In this document: positions 18,561-27,406 of the stretch, piece by piece
Layout of the letters: each line of letters begins with the position of its first letter
Numbering within the stretch: position 1 is the stretch's first letter
Source of the DNA: GCA-003244245 sp036266995
GTDB lineage: Bacteria > Actinomycetota > Actinomycetes > Mycobacteriales > Pseudonocardiaceae
DNA: 64,000 nt
Assembly (NCBI GenBank): GCA_036266995.1
Contig: DATAWX010000017.1
Location: 62,001-126,000, forward strand
Direction: 5' to 3'
Notes under the pieces: model-generated
Database searches by the model: none
Told to the model about the DNA's origin: nothing
What the model saw: only the letters and a program-made list of their open reading frames with translations
Made by a program: the position numbers and the translations under genes

Positions 18561-19793
18561 GTGAGCGACATCAGCGTGCAGGACACCGCGCGGGATTTCT
18601 GGGCCACCAGACCGCACCGGCGAGCCAACGACCGGAAAGTCGCCGGCGTCGCGGCGGCGATCAGCCGGCGGTATGCCATCGATCCGGTGCTGGTTCGGGT
18701 GGCATTCGTGGTGGCCACCGTGTTCGGTGGCTCGGGAGTGCTGCTGTACCTGTTGGGTTGGCTGCTGCTGCCGACCGAGGGCGACCAGGCCTCCGGCGCG
18801 GAGGGAATGGTCGGACGCGGGCGCAGCTCGATGTCCGCGGCGCTGACCATCGTGCTCGTTCTGCTTCTGCTTCCGGCAACCGTGGGAGTGCTCGTTGGCC
18901 GCGCCTCGGGCGTGCTGGGGCTCCTCGTTGCCGTGGGGGCGCTGATTCTGCTGCACCGCTCCCGGGCCGCTCTGGGTGAGATTCCGGGGGCGCGGCCACC
19001 GTCCCCGACGGCACCGGCCACCGCAGAACCCGCGACGGTCACGGCCGCAGGTACCGGCACTGCACCCGCGACACCGGACACCGGCACAGCGGCCGGTAGC
19101 GCCGATCAGTCGGCTCCACCGGCGTGGGACCCGCTGGGCGCGGCACCGTTCGCCTGGGACCTACCCGAACCTGCGGCGCCGGCGGTGCATGCCGTGCCGC
19201 CACAGGGGGCCTGGTCCAAGATCACCCCGATCACCCTCGGGCTCGCATTGCTGACCGGCGGCATCGCGATCGCGTTCGCGCCTGGGCTCTCGGCCGCCGG
19301 GATCGCCGCTCTGCTGCTGGGCGTGGTCGGGCTCGGCCTGGTCGTGGGCTCCTTCATGCAGAACGGCCGCGGGCTGGTCCTCGTCGCCGTCCCACTGGCC
19401 CTGCTCACCTGGGTGCTGCACGCCGCACCGGCGGCTGGTGTCAAAGTCGGCGGCAGCTATTGGGACCCGGTCACCGCCTCCGAGCTCCAACCGCATTATG
19501 CGGTCACCGTGGGCAACGGCCGGCTGGACCTCACCGGGCTGCGGTTGACCCCCGGCCAGACCGTGAAGACCAGCGTCAACGTCGGGATCGGGGAGACCCA
19601 CGTCACCCTGCCGCCGAACGTCGACGCCCAGGTGAGCTGCCAGACACAAGTCGGGCAGGTCGACTGCCTCGGTCGGACCGGCTCTGACCGGGTGAACGTG
19701 ACAGACAACGGACTTGCCGGACCCGCCGGTGGCACAGTGGTTCTGGACGTGCACTCCGGTGTCGGCGAAATTCATGTGGAGCGCGGATCGTGA
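18561..19793 (+). CDS. PspC domain membrane protein with LiaF-like C-terminal domain
   Basis: 410 aa. The N-terminal PspC domain (NDRKVAGVAAAISRRYAIDPVLVRVAFVV) leads into a hydrophobic helix with YLLGWLLLP, an Ala/Thr/Pro-rich linker, further membrane helices, and a C-terminal beta-rich domain with VNVGIGETHVTLPPNVDAQVSC and VVLDVHSGVGEIHVERG, which is the LiaF/toast-rack pattern. Such proteins sense or restrain envelope-stress signalling. The divergent kinase and its regulator are the obvious partners. The start is GTG 18561. Confidence 0.88.
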   Translation: MSDISVQDTARDFWATRPHRRANDRKVAGVAAAISRRYAIDPVLVRVAFVVATVFGGSGVLLYLLGWLLLPTEGDQASGAEGMVGRGRSSMSAALTIVLVLLLLPATVGVLVGRASGVLGLLVAVGALILLHRSRAALGEIPGARPPSPTAPATAEPATVTAAGTGTAPATPDTGTAAGSADQSAPPAWDPLGAAPFAWDLPEPAAPAVHAVPPQGAWSKITPITLGLALLTGGIAIAFAPGLSAAGIAALLLGVVGLGLVVGSFMQNGRGLVLVAVPLALLTWVLHAAPAAGVKVGGSYWDPVTASELQPHYAVTVGNGRLDLTGLRLTPGQTVKTSVNVGIGETHVTLPPNVDAQVSCQTQVGQVDCLGRTGSDRVNVTDNGLAGPAGGTVVLDVHSGVGEIHVERGS

Positions 19794-20059
19794 ACGAGGC
19801 AACTAATCCAGCGGCTGACCCGCAACCGAGCCACACCGACGACGCAGCCGCACTGACCCCGGCCGCACTGACCCCTCGGCGCGGGCCGGACCTGCTCACG
19901 CTGGTTGCCGGGCTGGGCTCGCTGGGAATCGCGGCCACCACCCTGCTCGGCGGTGTCGCCTGGCTGCCCGACGTGGATGGCCGCTGGGTCCTCGCCGCAC
20001 TGGCACTTCTCGTCGGCCTGCTGCTCCTGATCGGCTCCCTGCGCTCCCCGCAACACTGA
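19790..20059 (+). CDS. Small membrane protein coupled to the PspC gene
   Basis: 89 aa, with a GTG start overlapping the pspC TGA (GTGA). A Thr/Ala/Pro-rich start is followed by two hydrophobic helices (LLTLVAGLGSLGIAATTLLGGVAWL and WVLAALALLVGLLLLIGSL). The overlap puts it in the envelope-stress operon, probably as an accessory membrane component. No known function is recognised. Confidence 0.72.
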   Translation: MNEATNPAADPQPSHTDDAAALTPAALTPRRGPDLLTLVAGLGSLGIAATTLLGGVAWLPDVDGRWVLAALALLVGLLLLIGSLRSPQH

Positions 20060-20134
20060 ACCAGCCCGCGCCGTCACGTATCGACCAGCCCTACAGTTCG
20101 GGAGGCCGAGACCACTGAGGACACCTACGGGGGG

Positions 20135-21406
20135 CTATGTCCCGGCGGAGCCTTGAGACTCGATGATCTTGACGGCGACGTGGGCGACCAGCCGGTCGTC
20201 GGGATCGTCGAGGGCGAGGCCGGTGATCGCCTCGATGCGGGCGACGCGGTAGGCGACGGTGTTGGTGTGCAGGTGTAGCATCCGGGCGGACTGTTTGTGG
20301 CTGCCGTGGTGGTGTAAGTACACCGACAGGGTGTGCACCAGCTCGGCGCGGTGCTCGGTGTCGTAGTCGAGCAACGGCCCGAGCACGCCGCGAGCGAAAC
20401 CCATCAACTGCTGCATATCGCCGATCGTGCACAGCAGCCGGTAGATGCCCAGCTCGTCGTAGCGGACCGGCTGCCCGGCCCGACCCAGCCGCAGCCCGAG
20501 ATCGATCGCTCGCTCAGCTTGGCGCACCCCACGGGGAACGAGCTCCGGGGAGCCCACCTGCTCGCTCACCCCGCAGGTGACGGCCTGACCCAGCCGGCAC
20601 AGCGCCGCGAATGCCTCCGCACTGGGGTCACCCGGGACGATCATTACCAGGGCGCCGTCGCGCTCGGCCGCGGCCGCGCCCGGCAGCACCGCCGCGATCC
20701 GGTGCCCCCAGTCCAGGTCCGACGGCGCCGGGCGCAGCATCGCGATGCGCAACGCGACGCCGTCACGCAGACCCAGCAACCGGGCCTTGCGCCGGGCGTC
20801 CTGGGCGTCGAGGAAATGACCCGAGACCAGGGCGTCGACCACGCTGCTGCGGTAGCGCTGGTCCAACTCGGCGCTGGTCTGTTCATGGGCCAGCGTCAAC
20901 GCGAACAGCGTGGCCGCGTAGGTGATGGTGAGAAATTCCGCGTCGTCGGGCGCGGCCCCGTAGCCGGCGGCGGGACCTTCATCGAGCACCAGCAGGTACC
21001 CCAAGATGGTCTCGCGAACGACGACGGGGGTAACCAAGCAGGCTTGATCAAGCAGTGAGCCGGGGATCGCCGGGATCCGCAACGGCCGCCGCGCCGCCTC
21101 CAGCGCGCTGAGCAACCGGTCGACGCTGGGATCGGTACGGTTCCATCGCAGCCCCCGCAACGGGCCCGACCCACCGGCCTGGGCGCGCAACTGGAACCCG
21201 GGATCCAGCAACACGATTCGCTTGCCCACCAGGTGGGCGAACACCTCGGTGAGCCGGACCGGGTCTGCCCCGCCCAGTGCCGCATCGGCCAACTCGTCGC
21301 AGACCGCCATGGTCCGCCGGTAGATCGAATTCTCCCGGGACAGGCCGCTGTGCGCGGCGACGGCGTCCCGGTCGGGTACCGACTCGTAGGCTCCCGCACT
21401 GGTCAC
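20135..21406 (-). CDS. PucR-family transcriptional regulator
   Basis: 423 aa. The N-terminal two-thirds is a GAF-like sensor region (LLDPGFQLRAQAGG, ETILGYLLVLDEG), followed by the GGDEF-like and C-terminal PucR helix-turn-helix domain: LVHTLSVYLHHHGSHKQSARML and LHTNTVAYRVARIEAITGLALDDPDDR. PucR-type proteins activate purine, proline, polyamine and other nitrogen or C1 pathways in response to a metabolite. Its GTG start overlaps the stop of the homocysteine-methyltransferase/MTHFR-like fusion gene, so that gene is its likely functional partner. Confidence 0.9.
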   Translation of the reverse strand: MTSAGAYESVPDRDAVAAHSGLSRENSIYRRTMAVCDELADAALGGADPVRLTEVFAHLVGKRIVLLDPGFQLRAQAGGSGPLRGLRWNRTDPSVDRLLSALEAARRPLRIPAIPGSLLDQACLVTPVVVRETILGYLLVLDEGPAAGYGAAPDDAEFLTITYAATLFALTLAHEQTSAELDQRYRSSVVDALVSGHFLDAQDARRKARLLGLRDGVALRIAMLRPAPSDLDWGHRIAAVLPGAAAAERDGALVMIVPGDPSAEAFAALCRLGQAVTCGVSEQVGSPELVPRGVRQAERAIDLGLRLGRAGQPVRYDELGIYRLLCTIGDMQQLMGFARGVLGPLLDYDTEHRAELVHTLSVYLHHHGSHKQSARMLHLHTNTVAYRVARIEAITGLALDDPDDRLVAHVAVKIIESQGSAGT

Positions 21407-23265
21407 GGCTTGGCCCGGAGCTGCGTGAGAGCATTCAGCAGCTGCGCCGCCAAGGCGTCCATCCCGCTCGGTACGTGCACCACGACGCCGGAGATCAGGT
21501 TGCGCAACTTCTCCACAGTGCCTACCGCGTCCTCGATGGTCTGCTCGGGGTTGTCCTGGTTGCGCCGGGCGGCAGCCAGCACAGACAGCGGGATCGACAT
21601 CTCCGGGACCTCGTAGGACAGCCGTTGCAGGGTCTGGATGTCTTCGAAAGGCGCTAACGTCGCGAGCACCGGCAGGGCCACCCCCCGAGCCCGTAACGCG
21701 CCGAGCACCCGGCCCGCCTCCTCGACGTCGTAGATCACGTCGGTGACCAGGAAATGCGCCCCGGCGCGCAGCTTCGCCTCGACGCTGTCCAGCTCGTGGG
21801 CCAGATCACTGACGGCGGTGCCCAGTGCGGCACCGATGACGAACCGGGTGTGCTCGGCGATGGGGACGCCTCGCCAGTCGATGCCCTCGTTGAGCGCCGC
21901 CAGCATGGAAACGAGCCCGACGGAATCGACATCCCAGGGCGATCCGGATCCAGCGCTGGGGTAGTCGCCGGACACCCGAACGCTGCCGGTCCGGCACACC
22001 ACCATCCGCAGTCCGAGGGCGTGCGCACCGAGCATGTCGGCCTGCAGGGCAGCGAGGTTGCGGTCGGCGGCCTCCACCGGCAACAACACCGCACCTCCGA
22101 CCCGCTCACTGACCACCACGGCAACACCCACCGGGCTGATCCGGGCCGCCGGCGGCGCCGCTTCGATGATGGCCAGCGCCCCCGCGCCGGCCGCGCGCAA
22201 CGTGCTCGCCCGCTGGAGAAACTGGGGCACCTGCGGGCCATTCGGAGCCTGCAGCCCGACGGCTACGACCAGCTCGCCCTCCCAGGGCCAGCCGGCAGCC
22301 GGCCGCACCACCTGGCGCGCGGGCGGTGCTGCCGTCCGCGCCGCAGCCCGCGAGGTCGGGCGTCGCTGGGCTGGGGGCAGCGCGGCGATCGCCTGGGAGA
22401 TCGCCCGGACATGGGCGGGTGTCGTCCCGCAGCACCCGCCCACCAGGGTGACCCCGGAGGCGACGAATTGCTGCGCGGCCTGCGCGAAATACGCCGCGTT
22501 TCGGGCGTAGCGAACTTGACTGCCGAGCCGTTGCGGCAGGCCGGCATTGGGCTGAACGGAGATCGGCAGGTCTGTGGCCCGGGCCAGCTCGTCGACCACG
22601 CCTACCAGGACTGCGGGACCGACCGTGCAGTTCGCGCCCAGCGCGGCCACCCGCAGCTCGGAGAGCACGGCAGCCGCCTCCGCGGGATCCTCCCCGCGCA
22701 ACGTGCGGCCGTCGTCGCCGAACGTCAGCTGGGCCACCACCGGCAGGTCAGTCTCTGAGGTGGCCACCTCGACTGCCTGCACCAGCGACTCCAGATCGCC
22801 GAAAGTCTCCAGGATCAGCAGATCGACCCAGTTGCACAACGCGGCAATCTGCTCACGCAGGGTCTCCGCCCGAGCACCTGCGGGTACCCGGCGCACCGCG
22901 GGAGCGCTCACCGCCGGACCGACCGACCCGGCGACCAGCACTGGGTGTCCAGCTCGTTGGGCTGCCTCCCGGGCCAGCCGGGCGCCAGCGATGTTGATCT
23001 CGGAAACGGTGTCTTCCAGCCCGGCTCCGGCGAGCCGAAGGCGGTTCGCGCCGAAGGTGTTGGTCTGCAGGATCCGGGCGCCCGCGCTGGCATACGCCGT
23101 GTGCAGGTCACGCACGAGGGCCGGGCGCGACAGGTTCAACTCGGGTAACGAGCGGTCCAGCGGTACCCCGGCCGCATGCAGCATGGTGCCCATCGCGCCA
23201 TCGCAGACCACCACTTGGCTGGCGAGTAGCTCCGCCAACACCGTGCGGGGCTGTTGTGCATCCAC
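21403..23265 (-). CDS. Homocysteine S-methyltransferase / MTHFR-like fusion with degenerate reductase domain
   Basis: 620 aa with two domains, like B. subtilis YitJ. Residues 15-295 are a complete zinc homocysteine methyltransferase: DGAMGTML, QTNTFGANR, Cys213 in GANC and Cys278-Cys279 in GGCCGTTP. Residues 330-615 follow the methylenetetrahydrofolate reductase barrel, including ADRNLAALQADMLGAHALG. The barrel's catalytic Glu (Glu28 in E. coli MetF, usually in VxVEL) is Gly337 in VAVGLQAPNG, and the conserved TGD Asp (Asp120) is Ser428 in TGS. The methyltransferase half looks active, while the reductase half probably cannot reduce methylene-THF. It is coupled to the PucR regulator downstream. 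Confidence 0.85.
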   Translation of the reverse strand: MDAQQPRTVLAELLASQVVVCDGAMGTMLHAAGVPLDRSLPELNLSRPALVRDLHTAYASAGARILQTNTFGANRLRLAGAGLEDTVSEINIAGARLAREAAQRAGHPVLVAGSVGPAVSAPAVRRVPAGARAETLREQIAALCNWVDLLILETFGDLESLVQAVEVATSETDLPVVAQLTFGDDGRTLRGEDPAEAAAVLSELRVAALGANCTVGPAVLVGVVDELARATDLPISVQPNAGLPQRLGSQVRYARNAAYFAQAAQQFVASGVTLVGGCCGTTPAHVRAISQAIAALPPAQRRPTSRAAARTAAPPARQVVRPAAGWPWEGELVVAVGLQAPNGPQVPQFLQRASTLRAAGAGALAIIEAAPPAARISPVGVAVVVSERVGGAVLLPVEAADRNLAALQADMLGAHALGLRMVVCRTGSVRVSGDYPSAGSGSPWDVDSVGLVSMLAALNEGIDWRGVPIAEHTRFVIGAALGTAVSDLAHELDSVEAKLRAGAHFLVTDVIYDVEEAGRVLGALRARGVALPVLATLAPFEDIQTLQRLSYEVPEMSIPLSVLAAARRNQDNPEQTIEDAVGTVEKLRNLISGVVVHVPSGMDALAAQLLNALTQLRAKP

Positions 23266-23297
23266 TGTCTCGCCTCCCGGTCGCCAAACGTTGGCAG

Positions 23298-23933
23298 TTA
23301 TTCGGCGGCGAGTCCGTACTTATTGAGCAGGAGAACGCCGAGCTCGCGGGCCCGGGCGGCGGCGTGGATGTCACCCTCAGTCCCAGCGATGATCGATCCC
23401 TTCATCAGGATGTGCCACTGGCGGGCGAACGAATCCGGATCCGCCACGCCCGCTTGCGCCGCAAGCTCACACAGGTAACCGCGGATGTTCGCCAGATGCT
23501 GGATACTCGCCTGTCGAACCGCGCTGGCTGGGTTGGTCACCTCGAGCAGCGTGGTAATAAAGGAGCAGCCCTCGAAGTCCGGCTGGGCGAACCACTCACC
23601 GAAGATCTCGAAAATGGCCAGCAGGCGCTGCACCGGGGTATCACCCCGGCGCTGCGATTCAGCCCGCACCCAGCCCGTGGTCCAGAGCGTTTCACGCCGC
23701 TCGAGGAACGCCAGGATAAGATCATCTTTGGACGCGAAGTTCCGGTACAGCGTCATCTTCGCGACGCCCGCTTCGCTGATCACCGCGTCCACCCCGACGG
23801 TGCGGGTGCCTTGGTGGCTGAACAGGTCATACGCCGCTCGCATCACCCGCTCGCGACCGCTCTCGGGATCCACGATGACGACGACCTCGCCAGCGGAAAT
23901 CTCGGGGGACATCTCGGGTATCTGAGGCACCAT
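23298..23933 (-). CDS. TetR/AcrR-family transcriptional regulator
   Basis: 211 aa. The DNA-binding domain is RERVMRAAYDLFSHQGTRTVGVDAVISEAGVAKMTLYRNFASKDDLILAFL; the remainder is a helical ligand domain with FEGCSFITTLLEV. ATG 23933 was chosen because GAGGG lies eight bases upstream; ATG 23954 would add seven residues. A small inverted repeat at 23951-23966, just upstream, could be its own operator. The neighbouring fusion gene on the left (33 nt away, same strand) and the response regulator on the right (divergent) are possible targets. Confidence 0.9.
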   Translation of the reverse strand: MVPQIPEMSPEISAGEVVVIVDPESGRERVMRAAYDLFSHQGTRTVGVDAVISEAGVAKMTLYRNFASKDDLILAFLERRETLWTTGWVRAESQRRGDTPVQRLLAIFEIFGEWFAQPDFEGCSFITTLLEVTNPASAVRQASIQHLANIRGYLCELAAQAGVADPDSFARQWHILMKGSIIAGTEGDIHAAARARELGVLLLNKYGLAAE

Positions 23934-23950
23934 GACCAACCCTCGGGAGG

Positions 23951-23966
23951 ACAATTAACACATTGT
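23951..23966. promoter_or_regulatory. Candidate TetR operator
   Basis: ACAAT-TAACAC-ATTGT, an AT-rich 5-bp-arm inverted repeat in an otherwise GC-rich gap, 18 bases upstream of the TetR start codon. The position suits autorepression. The arms are short, so this is a suggestion. Confidence 0.4.
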
Positions 23967-24072
23967 ACTCGGCGCTGGGCTTGTTACCTTCGGCCGATCT
24001 GACGCCCCTGCACCGGTTGCCGGCCGCCTCGCTGGTTCCCGCAGCGCTACCGGCAGTGCGTAGGCTGCTGCC

Positions 24073-24738
24073 ATGAGCAGGCCAACGGGCCCGTTGCGAG
24101 TCGTTGTGGTAGATGACCATCAGATGGTGCTCGACGGGCTGCGGGCGATGCTGGCGGTTTATATCGACCAGGTGGAAATCGTCGGCGAAGCCACCGAACC
24201 GGATCTCGCACTAAAGATCATCACTGGACACGAGCCCGATATCACCTTGCTCGACGTTCGGTTACGGGGCTCCAGCGGGCTCGATCTGTGCGCCGAGATC
24301 CGCAAGCGTCAACCGCGCTGCAAGGTCGTGTTCCTGACTGTCTACGACGACGAGCAGTACCTCTACCAGGCGCTGCGGCTCGGCGCGGCCGGGTTCCTGC
24401 TCAAGCGGGTGCGCGGCGCGGAGCTGGTGGATCACCTGCAGCGGATCCATCAGGGCGAGGTCCTGATCGACCCCAGCCTGGCGACGAAGGTCGCGATGTC
24501 GGTGGCTCATCTGCGCGGCGGGGAGTTCTGGCCGGGGGCCCACCTCGGGCTGACCCAGCGCGAGAGCGAGGTACTCGCGCTGATGGTGGCCGGCCTGTCC
24601 AACCGCGCCATCGCCGGGCGGCTCACCGTCAGCGAGGAGACCGTCAAGACCCACGCCCGCGGGATCTATCGCAAGCTCAACGTCCCGGACCGCTCGGGAG
24701 CGGTCGCCGCCGCGCTGCGCGAGGGCGTGTTCCAGTGA
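24073..24738 (+). CDS. NarL/LuxR-family response regulator
   Basis: 221 aa. The receiver has DDH (VVVVDDHQMVLDGLRAM), the phospho-acceptor Asp in ITLLDVRLRG and the switch Lys in GAAGFLLKRV. The DNA-binding domain is LTQRESEVLALMVAGLSNRAIAGRL with SEETVKTHARGIYRKLNV. Its TGA overlaps the GTG of the following histidine kinase (GTGA), so the two are a cognate pair. The regulon is unknown. Confidence 0.94.
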   Translation: MSRPTGPLRVVVVDDHQMVLDGLRAMLAVYIDQVEIVGEATEPDLALKIITGHEPDITLLDVRLRGSSGLDLCAEIRKRQPRCKVVFLTVYDDEQYLYQALRLGAAGFLLKRVRGAELVDHLQRIHQGEVLIDPSLATKVAMSVAHLRGGEFWPGAHLGLTQRESEVLALMVAGLSNRAIAGRLTVSEETVKTHARGIYRKLNVPDRSGAVAAALREGVFQ

Positions 24739-25937
24739 TCCACTCTCGGCTGGGCCTGGCCGACGCCGATTCCGATGCCCAGCTGCTGCACCGCGTGATC
24801 GAGATCTTGTCGGCGGGTCTGGACCTGGACGCCGTCGTTCAGCGGGTAGCCGACCTGATCACGGAAACGACCTCTACCGACGTCTGTTTCGTGCACCTGC
24901 TGGACAAGCCACGCGGGCGGCTACAGCTGCGCGGCGCGACACCCCCCTTCGACCAGTTCGCCCGGCGTATCGAACTGCCGGTGGGCGATGGGGTGTCCGG
25001 GTGGGTCGCCGCGCACTGCGTACCAGCGGTGATCACCGACAACAAGCGCGCGGACCCGCGCTACCTCTACATCCCCGAGCTGCGCGGCGAAGACTTCACG
25101 TCGATGGCCTCGGTACCGATGATCACCCGTCCCGGCGATCTCGTGGGGGTGCTCAACGTGCATACCCGCGACCGCCGGGAGTTCACCCAGGCCGATGTCG
25201 AGCTGCTGAGCACGGTGGCGGGTCTGATGGCCGGGGCCATCGAGAACGCCAGTCTGCACACCAGGCTGGCCGAGCGTGAGGAGGCGATGGAGCGATTCGC
25301 CGAGCAGATCGTGCTGCTGCAGGAAACCGAGCGACGCCGGCTCGCCGGTGAGATCCACGACGGCATCAGCCAGCGTATCGTCAGTCTGTCTTTTCACCTC
25401 TCCGCGGCGGCGGATGCGCTCGCCTCCGACCCGGCCAGCGCCGCCGAGCAGATCGCCCGCGCCCAGGAGCTCGCCGCGGGAGCGCTGGACGAGACCCGGC
25501 AGGCGATCGCCGGGCTGCGCCCTCCGGTACTGGACGACCTCGGGCTGGCCGCCAGCCTGGAGAGCCTCGCTCGCTCCATCCCGTTGCCCAACGTCGCGGT
25601 GGACACCGTGCTGACCGACCTGCCCGAGCACGTTGAGACCGCGGTCTACCGGATCGCGCAAGAGGCGCTGCAGAACGTGATGAAGCACGCCAGCGCCGCG
25701 CATGTGCAGCTGCGGCTTTCGGCGGTCGCCGGCGCGGTCCTGCTCGAGATCTCCGACGATGGCGTCGGTTTCGACCCGGCCAGCACCGCCGGCCGAGCCG
25801 GCCCGGTGGGTTACGGCCTGCCCGGCATGCAGCAGCGCGCCGAGCTACTGGGCGGGCAGCTCACCGCCGACAGCGCCCCCGGCCGCGGAACCGTGATGCG
25901 ACTGCGCGTGCCGGTTTCGTCAGAGCGCGCGATGTGA
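24735..25937 (+). CDS. GAF-domain sensor histidine kinase
   Basis: 400 aa from GTG 24735; a longer frame extends upstream but only duplicates the regulator's region out of frame. A GAF domain spans about residues 15-185 (VADLITETTSTDVCFVHLL, GDGVSGWVAA, NVHTRDRREFTQADVELLST), followed by a short coiled coil, the HisKA_3 helix with RRLAGEIHDGISQRIVSLS, and the ATPase domain with EALQNVMKHA, ISDDGVGFDP and GYGLPGMQQR. No membrane helix is visible, so it is probably a soluble redox, gas or ligand sensor. Its last 18 bases overlap the end of the convergent permease gene. Confidence 0.93.
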   Translation: MIHSRLGLADADSDAQLLHRVIEILSAGLDLDAVVQRVADLITETTSTDVCFVHLLDKPRGRLQLRGATPPFDQFARRIELPVGDGVSGWVAAHCVPAVITDNKRADPRYLYIPELRGEDFTSMASVPMITRPGDLVGVLNVHTRDRREFTQADVELLSTVAGLMAGAIENASLHTRLAEREEAMERFAEQIVLLQETERRRLAGEIHDGISQRIVSLSFHLSAAADALASDPASAAEQIARAQELAAGALDETRQAIAGLRPPVLDDLGLAASLESLARSIPLPNVAVDTVLTDLPEHVETAVYRIAQEALQNVMKHASAAHVQLRLSAVAGAVLLEISDDGVGFDPASTAGRAGPVGYGLPGMQQRAELLGGQLTADSAPGRGTVMRLRVPVSSERAM

Positions 25938-27371
25938 GTGGTGCGTCGCCTCCAGGTCGATTTCGATCTCAGTCAGGATGCCACGTCGCCGGCGTGAGGC
26001 GATGAACAGCCAGGTGCCTCCCACCGCCAGGTAGGCCAGGAAAATGTAAGGGAAGAGGTCCACCGGGTAGGCGGGCAGCGGGTAGAAGCTACCGACGGTC
26101 GGGACCAGCAGGAACACCAGGGCGAGCACCGCCACCGCCACGTTGCCGGGCCTGAGTTCGCCGAGTCTGCGCAGGTGAATCGGGGCAGCCACGGACACCA
26201 TGAAGTAGGCCAGCAGGAATCCGAACGCGGCCAGCGTCCCGGCGTCGTTGAAGACAGTCAGCACGTCGGTCTGCGTGGACCAGATGGCCGGGACCGCGAA
26301 CATCAGCAGGATGTACGCACTGAGCGCGGCGGCCGGGGTCGCGTTGGAGGTGTGCACCGTGCCAAGCCGGGCCGGAAAGATCGAGTGCCGGGCCATCGGG
26401 TAAATGATCCGGGCACCCGCGTTCAGACAGGACAACGAGAGCGCGAAGAAGCTGATCATCGCACCGAGCGAGAGCGGGAGCTTGAAGTAGCCCGCGTTGT
26501 TGAGGTCGGCAAGGGTGTTGAGCGGGGTGGCGAGGGTGTCCAGCGTGTCGTGCTGACCCTGGGTGCCGAATACCTCGACGTAACCCATGAAGACGAAGAA
26601 CAAGCCGGTGAGGATGAGACTCCAGATCACCGCCTTGGGAATGGTCCGCAAGGGGTTGCGGGCTTCGCCACCGAGTGCGGTGGCGCTTTCAAAGCCGACC
26701 AGACTGAAGATGCAGGCGACGACGGCGAGGCTCATGCCCCGAAACGTCACTCCCGTGAGGTGCACCTGGGCGGTGTCGACCGCGATGCCGTGCTTGAAGA
26801 GCACGATTGCGGCGAGCGCCAGAATGCACAGCACTGATAGTCCTTCGAGGATGATGGTCAGCACGGAGGACAACCGGATGTCCTTCACCGCCAACGTCCA
26901 GCAGACCACTGCACTGATCGCGAAGAAGACGAAGGCCGGAATGGATGAATGGATTCCGACGATGTCGAGGAACTGCCAGGAGAAAATGGTGAATCCGGTC
27001 ATGCCGGCCACCCCGATGAACAGGTACGACCAGATCAGTGTCCACCCGGAAAGGACACCGCCGACCGCACCGAGACCGCGCCCGGTGTAGGCGTACATCG
27101 AGCCGGGGGAGGTGGACCGACGGGCGAACTGGTTGAGGTTGAACACTACGAAGAGCAGCATCGCAGTGCCGAACAGATAGGCTAGCCAGGTGCCCTGTCC
27201 GGCATTGGAGAAGGCCAGCGGAATTATGAGGACGGCAGTCATCGTGGGTGAGATGAGAGCGATAGACTGGGCGAGCAGAGCTGGGAACCCGAGCGCGTCG
27301 GACCGCAATTCCGCTGATGTCGCCGAGGTGGTGGACAATGGTTGTGTACCGACGCCTGTCACAAGGCTCAA
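25920..27371 (-). CDS. APC-superfamily amino acid permease
   Basis: 483 aa with about 12 hydrophobic helices. The first helix contains the APC signature (ALISPTMTAVLIIPLAFSNAGQG), the second repeat has GSMYAYTGRGLG, and FSLVGFESATALGGEARNPLRTIPKAV is the consensus sixth-helix region. Such carriers import amino acids or polyamines with protons. The cytosolic C-terminus ends in EIDLEATHHSHRAL. Substrate cannot be assigned. It follows the MOSC gene by 35 nt on the same strand and overlaps the kinase gene tail to tail by 18 bp. Confidence 0.9.
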   Translation of the reverse strand: MSLVTGVGTQPLSTTSATSAELRSDALGFPALLAQSIALISPTMTAVLIIPLAFSNAGQGTWLAYLFGTAMLLFVVFNLNQFARRSTSPGSMYAYTGRGLGAVGGVLSGWTLIWSYLFIGVAGMTGFTIFSWQFLDIVGIHSSIPAFVFFAISAVVCWTLAVKDIRLSSVLTIILEGLSVLCILALAAIVLFKHGIAVDTAQVHLTGVTFRGMSLAVVACIFSLVGFESATALGGEARNPLRTIPKAVIWSLILTGLFFVFMGYVEVFGTQGQHDTLDTLATPLNTLADLNNAGYFKLPLSLGAMISFFALSLSCLNAGARIIYPMARHSIFPARLGTVHTSNATPAAALSAYILLMFAVPAIWSTQTDVLTVFNDAGTLAAFGFLLAYFMVSVAAPIHLRRLGELRPGNVAVAVLALVFLLVPTVGSFYPLPAYPVDLFPYIFLAYLAVGGTWLFIASRRRRGILTEIEIDLEATHHSHRAL

Positions 27372-27406
27372 ACCTCCGGAAGTTCAGGGGACGGTCGCAG
27401 TCCTCC

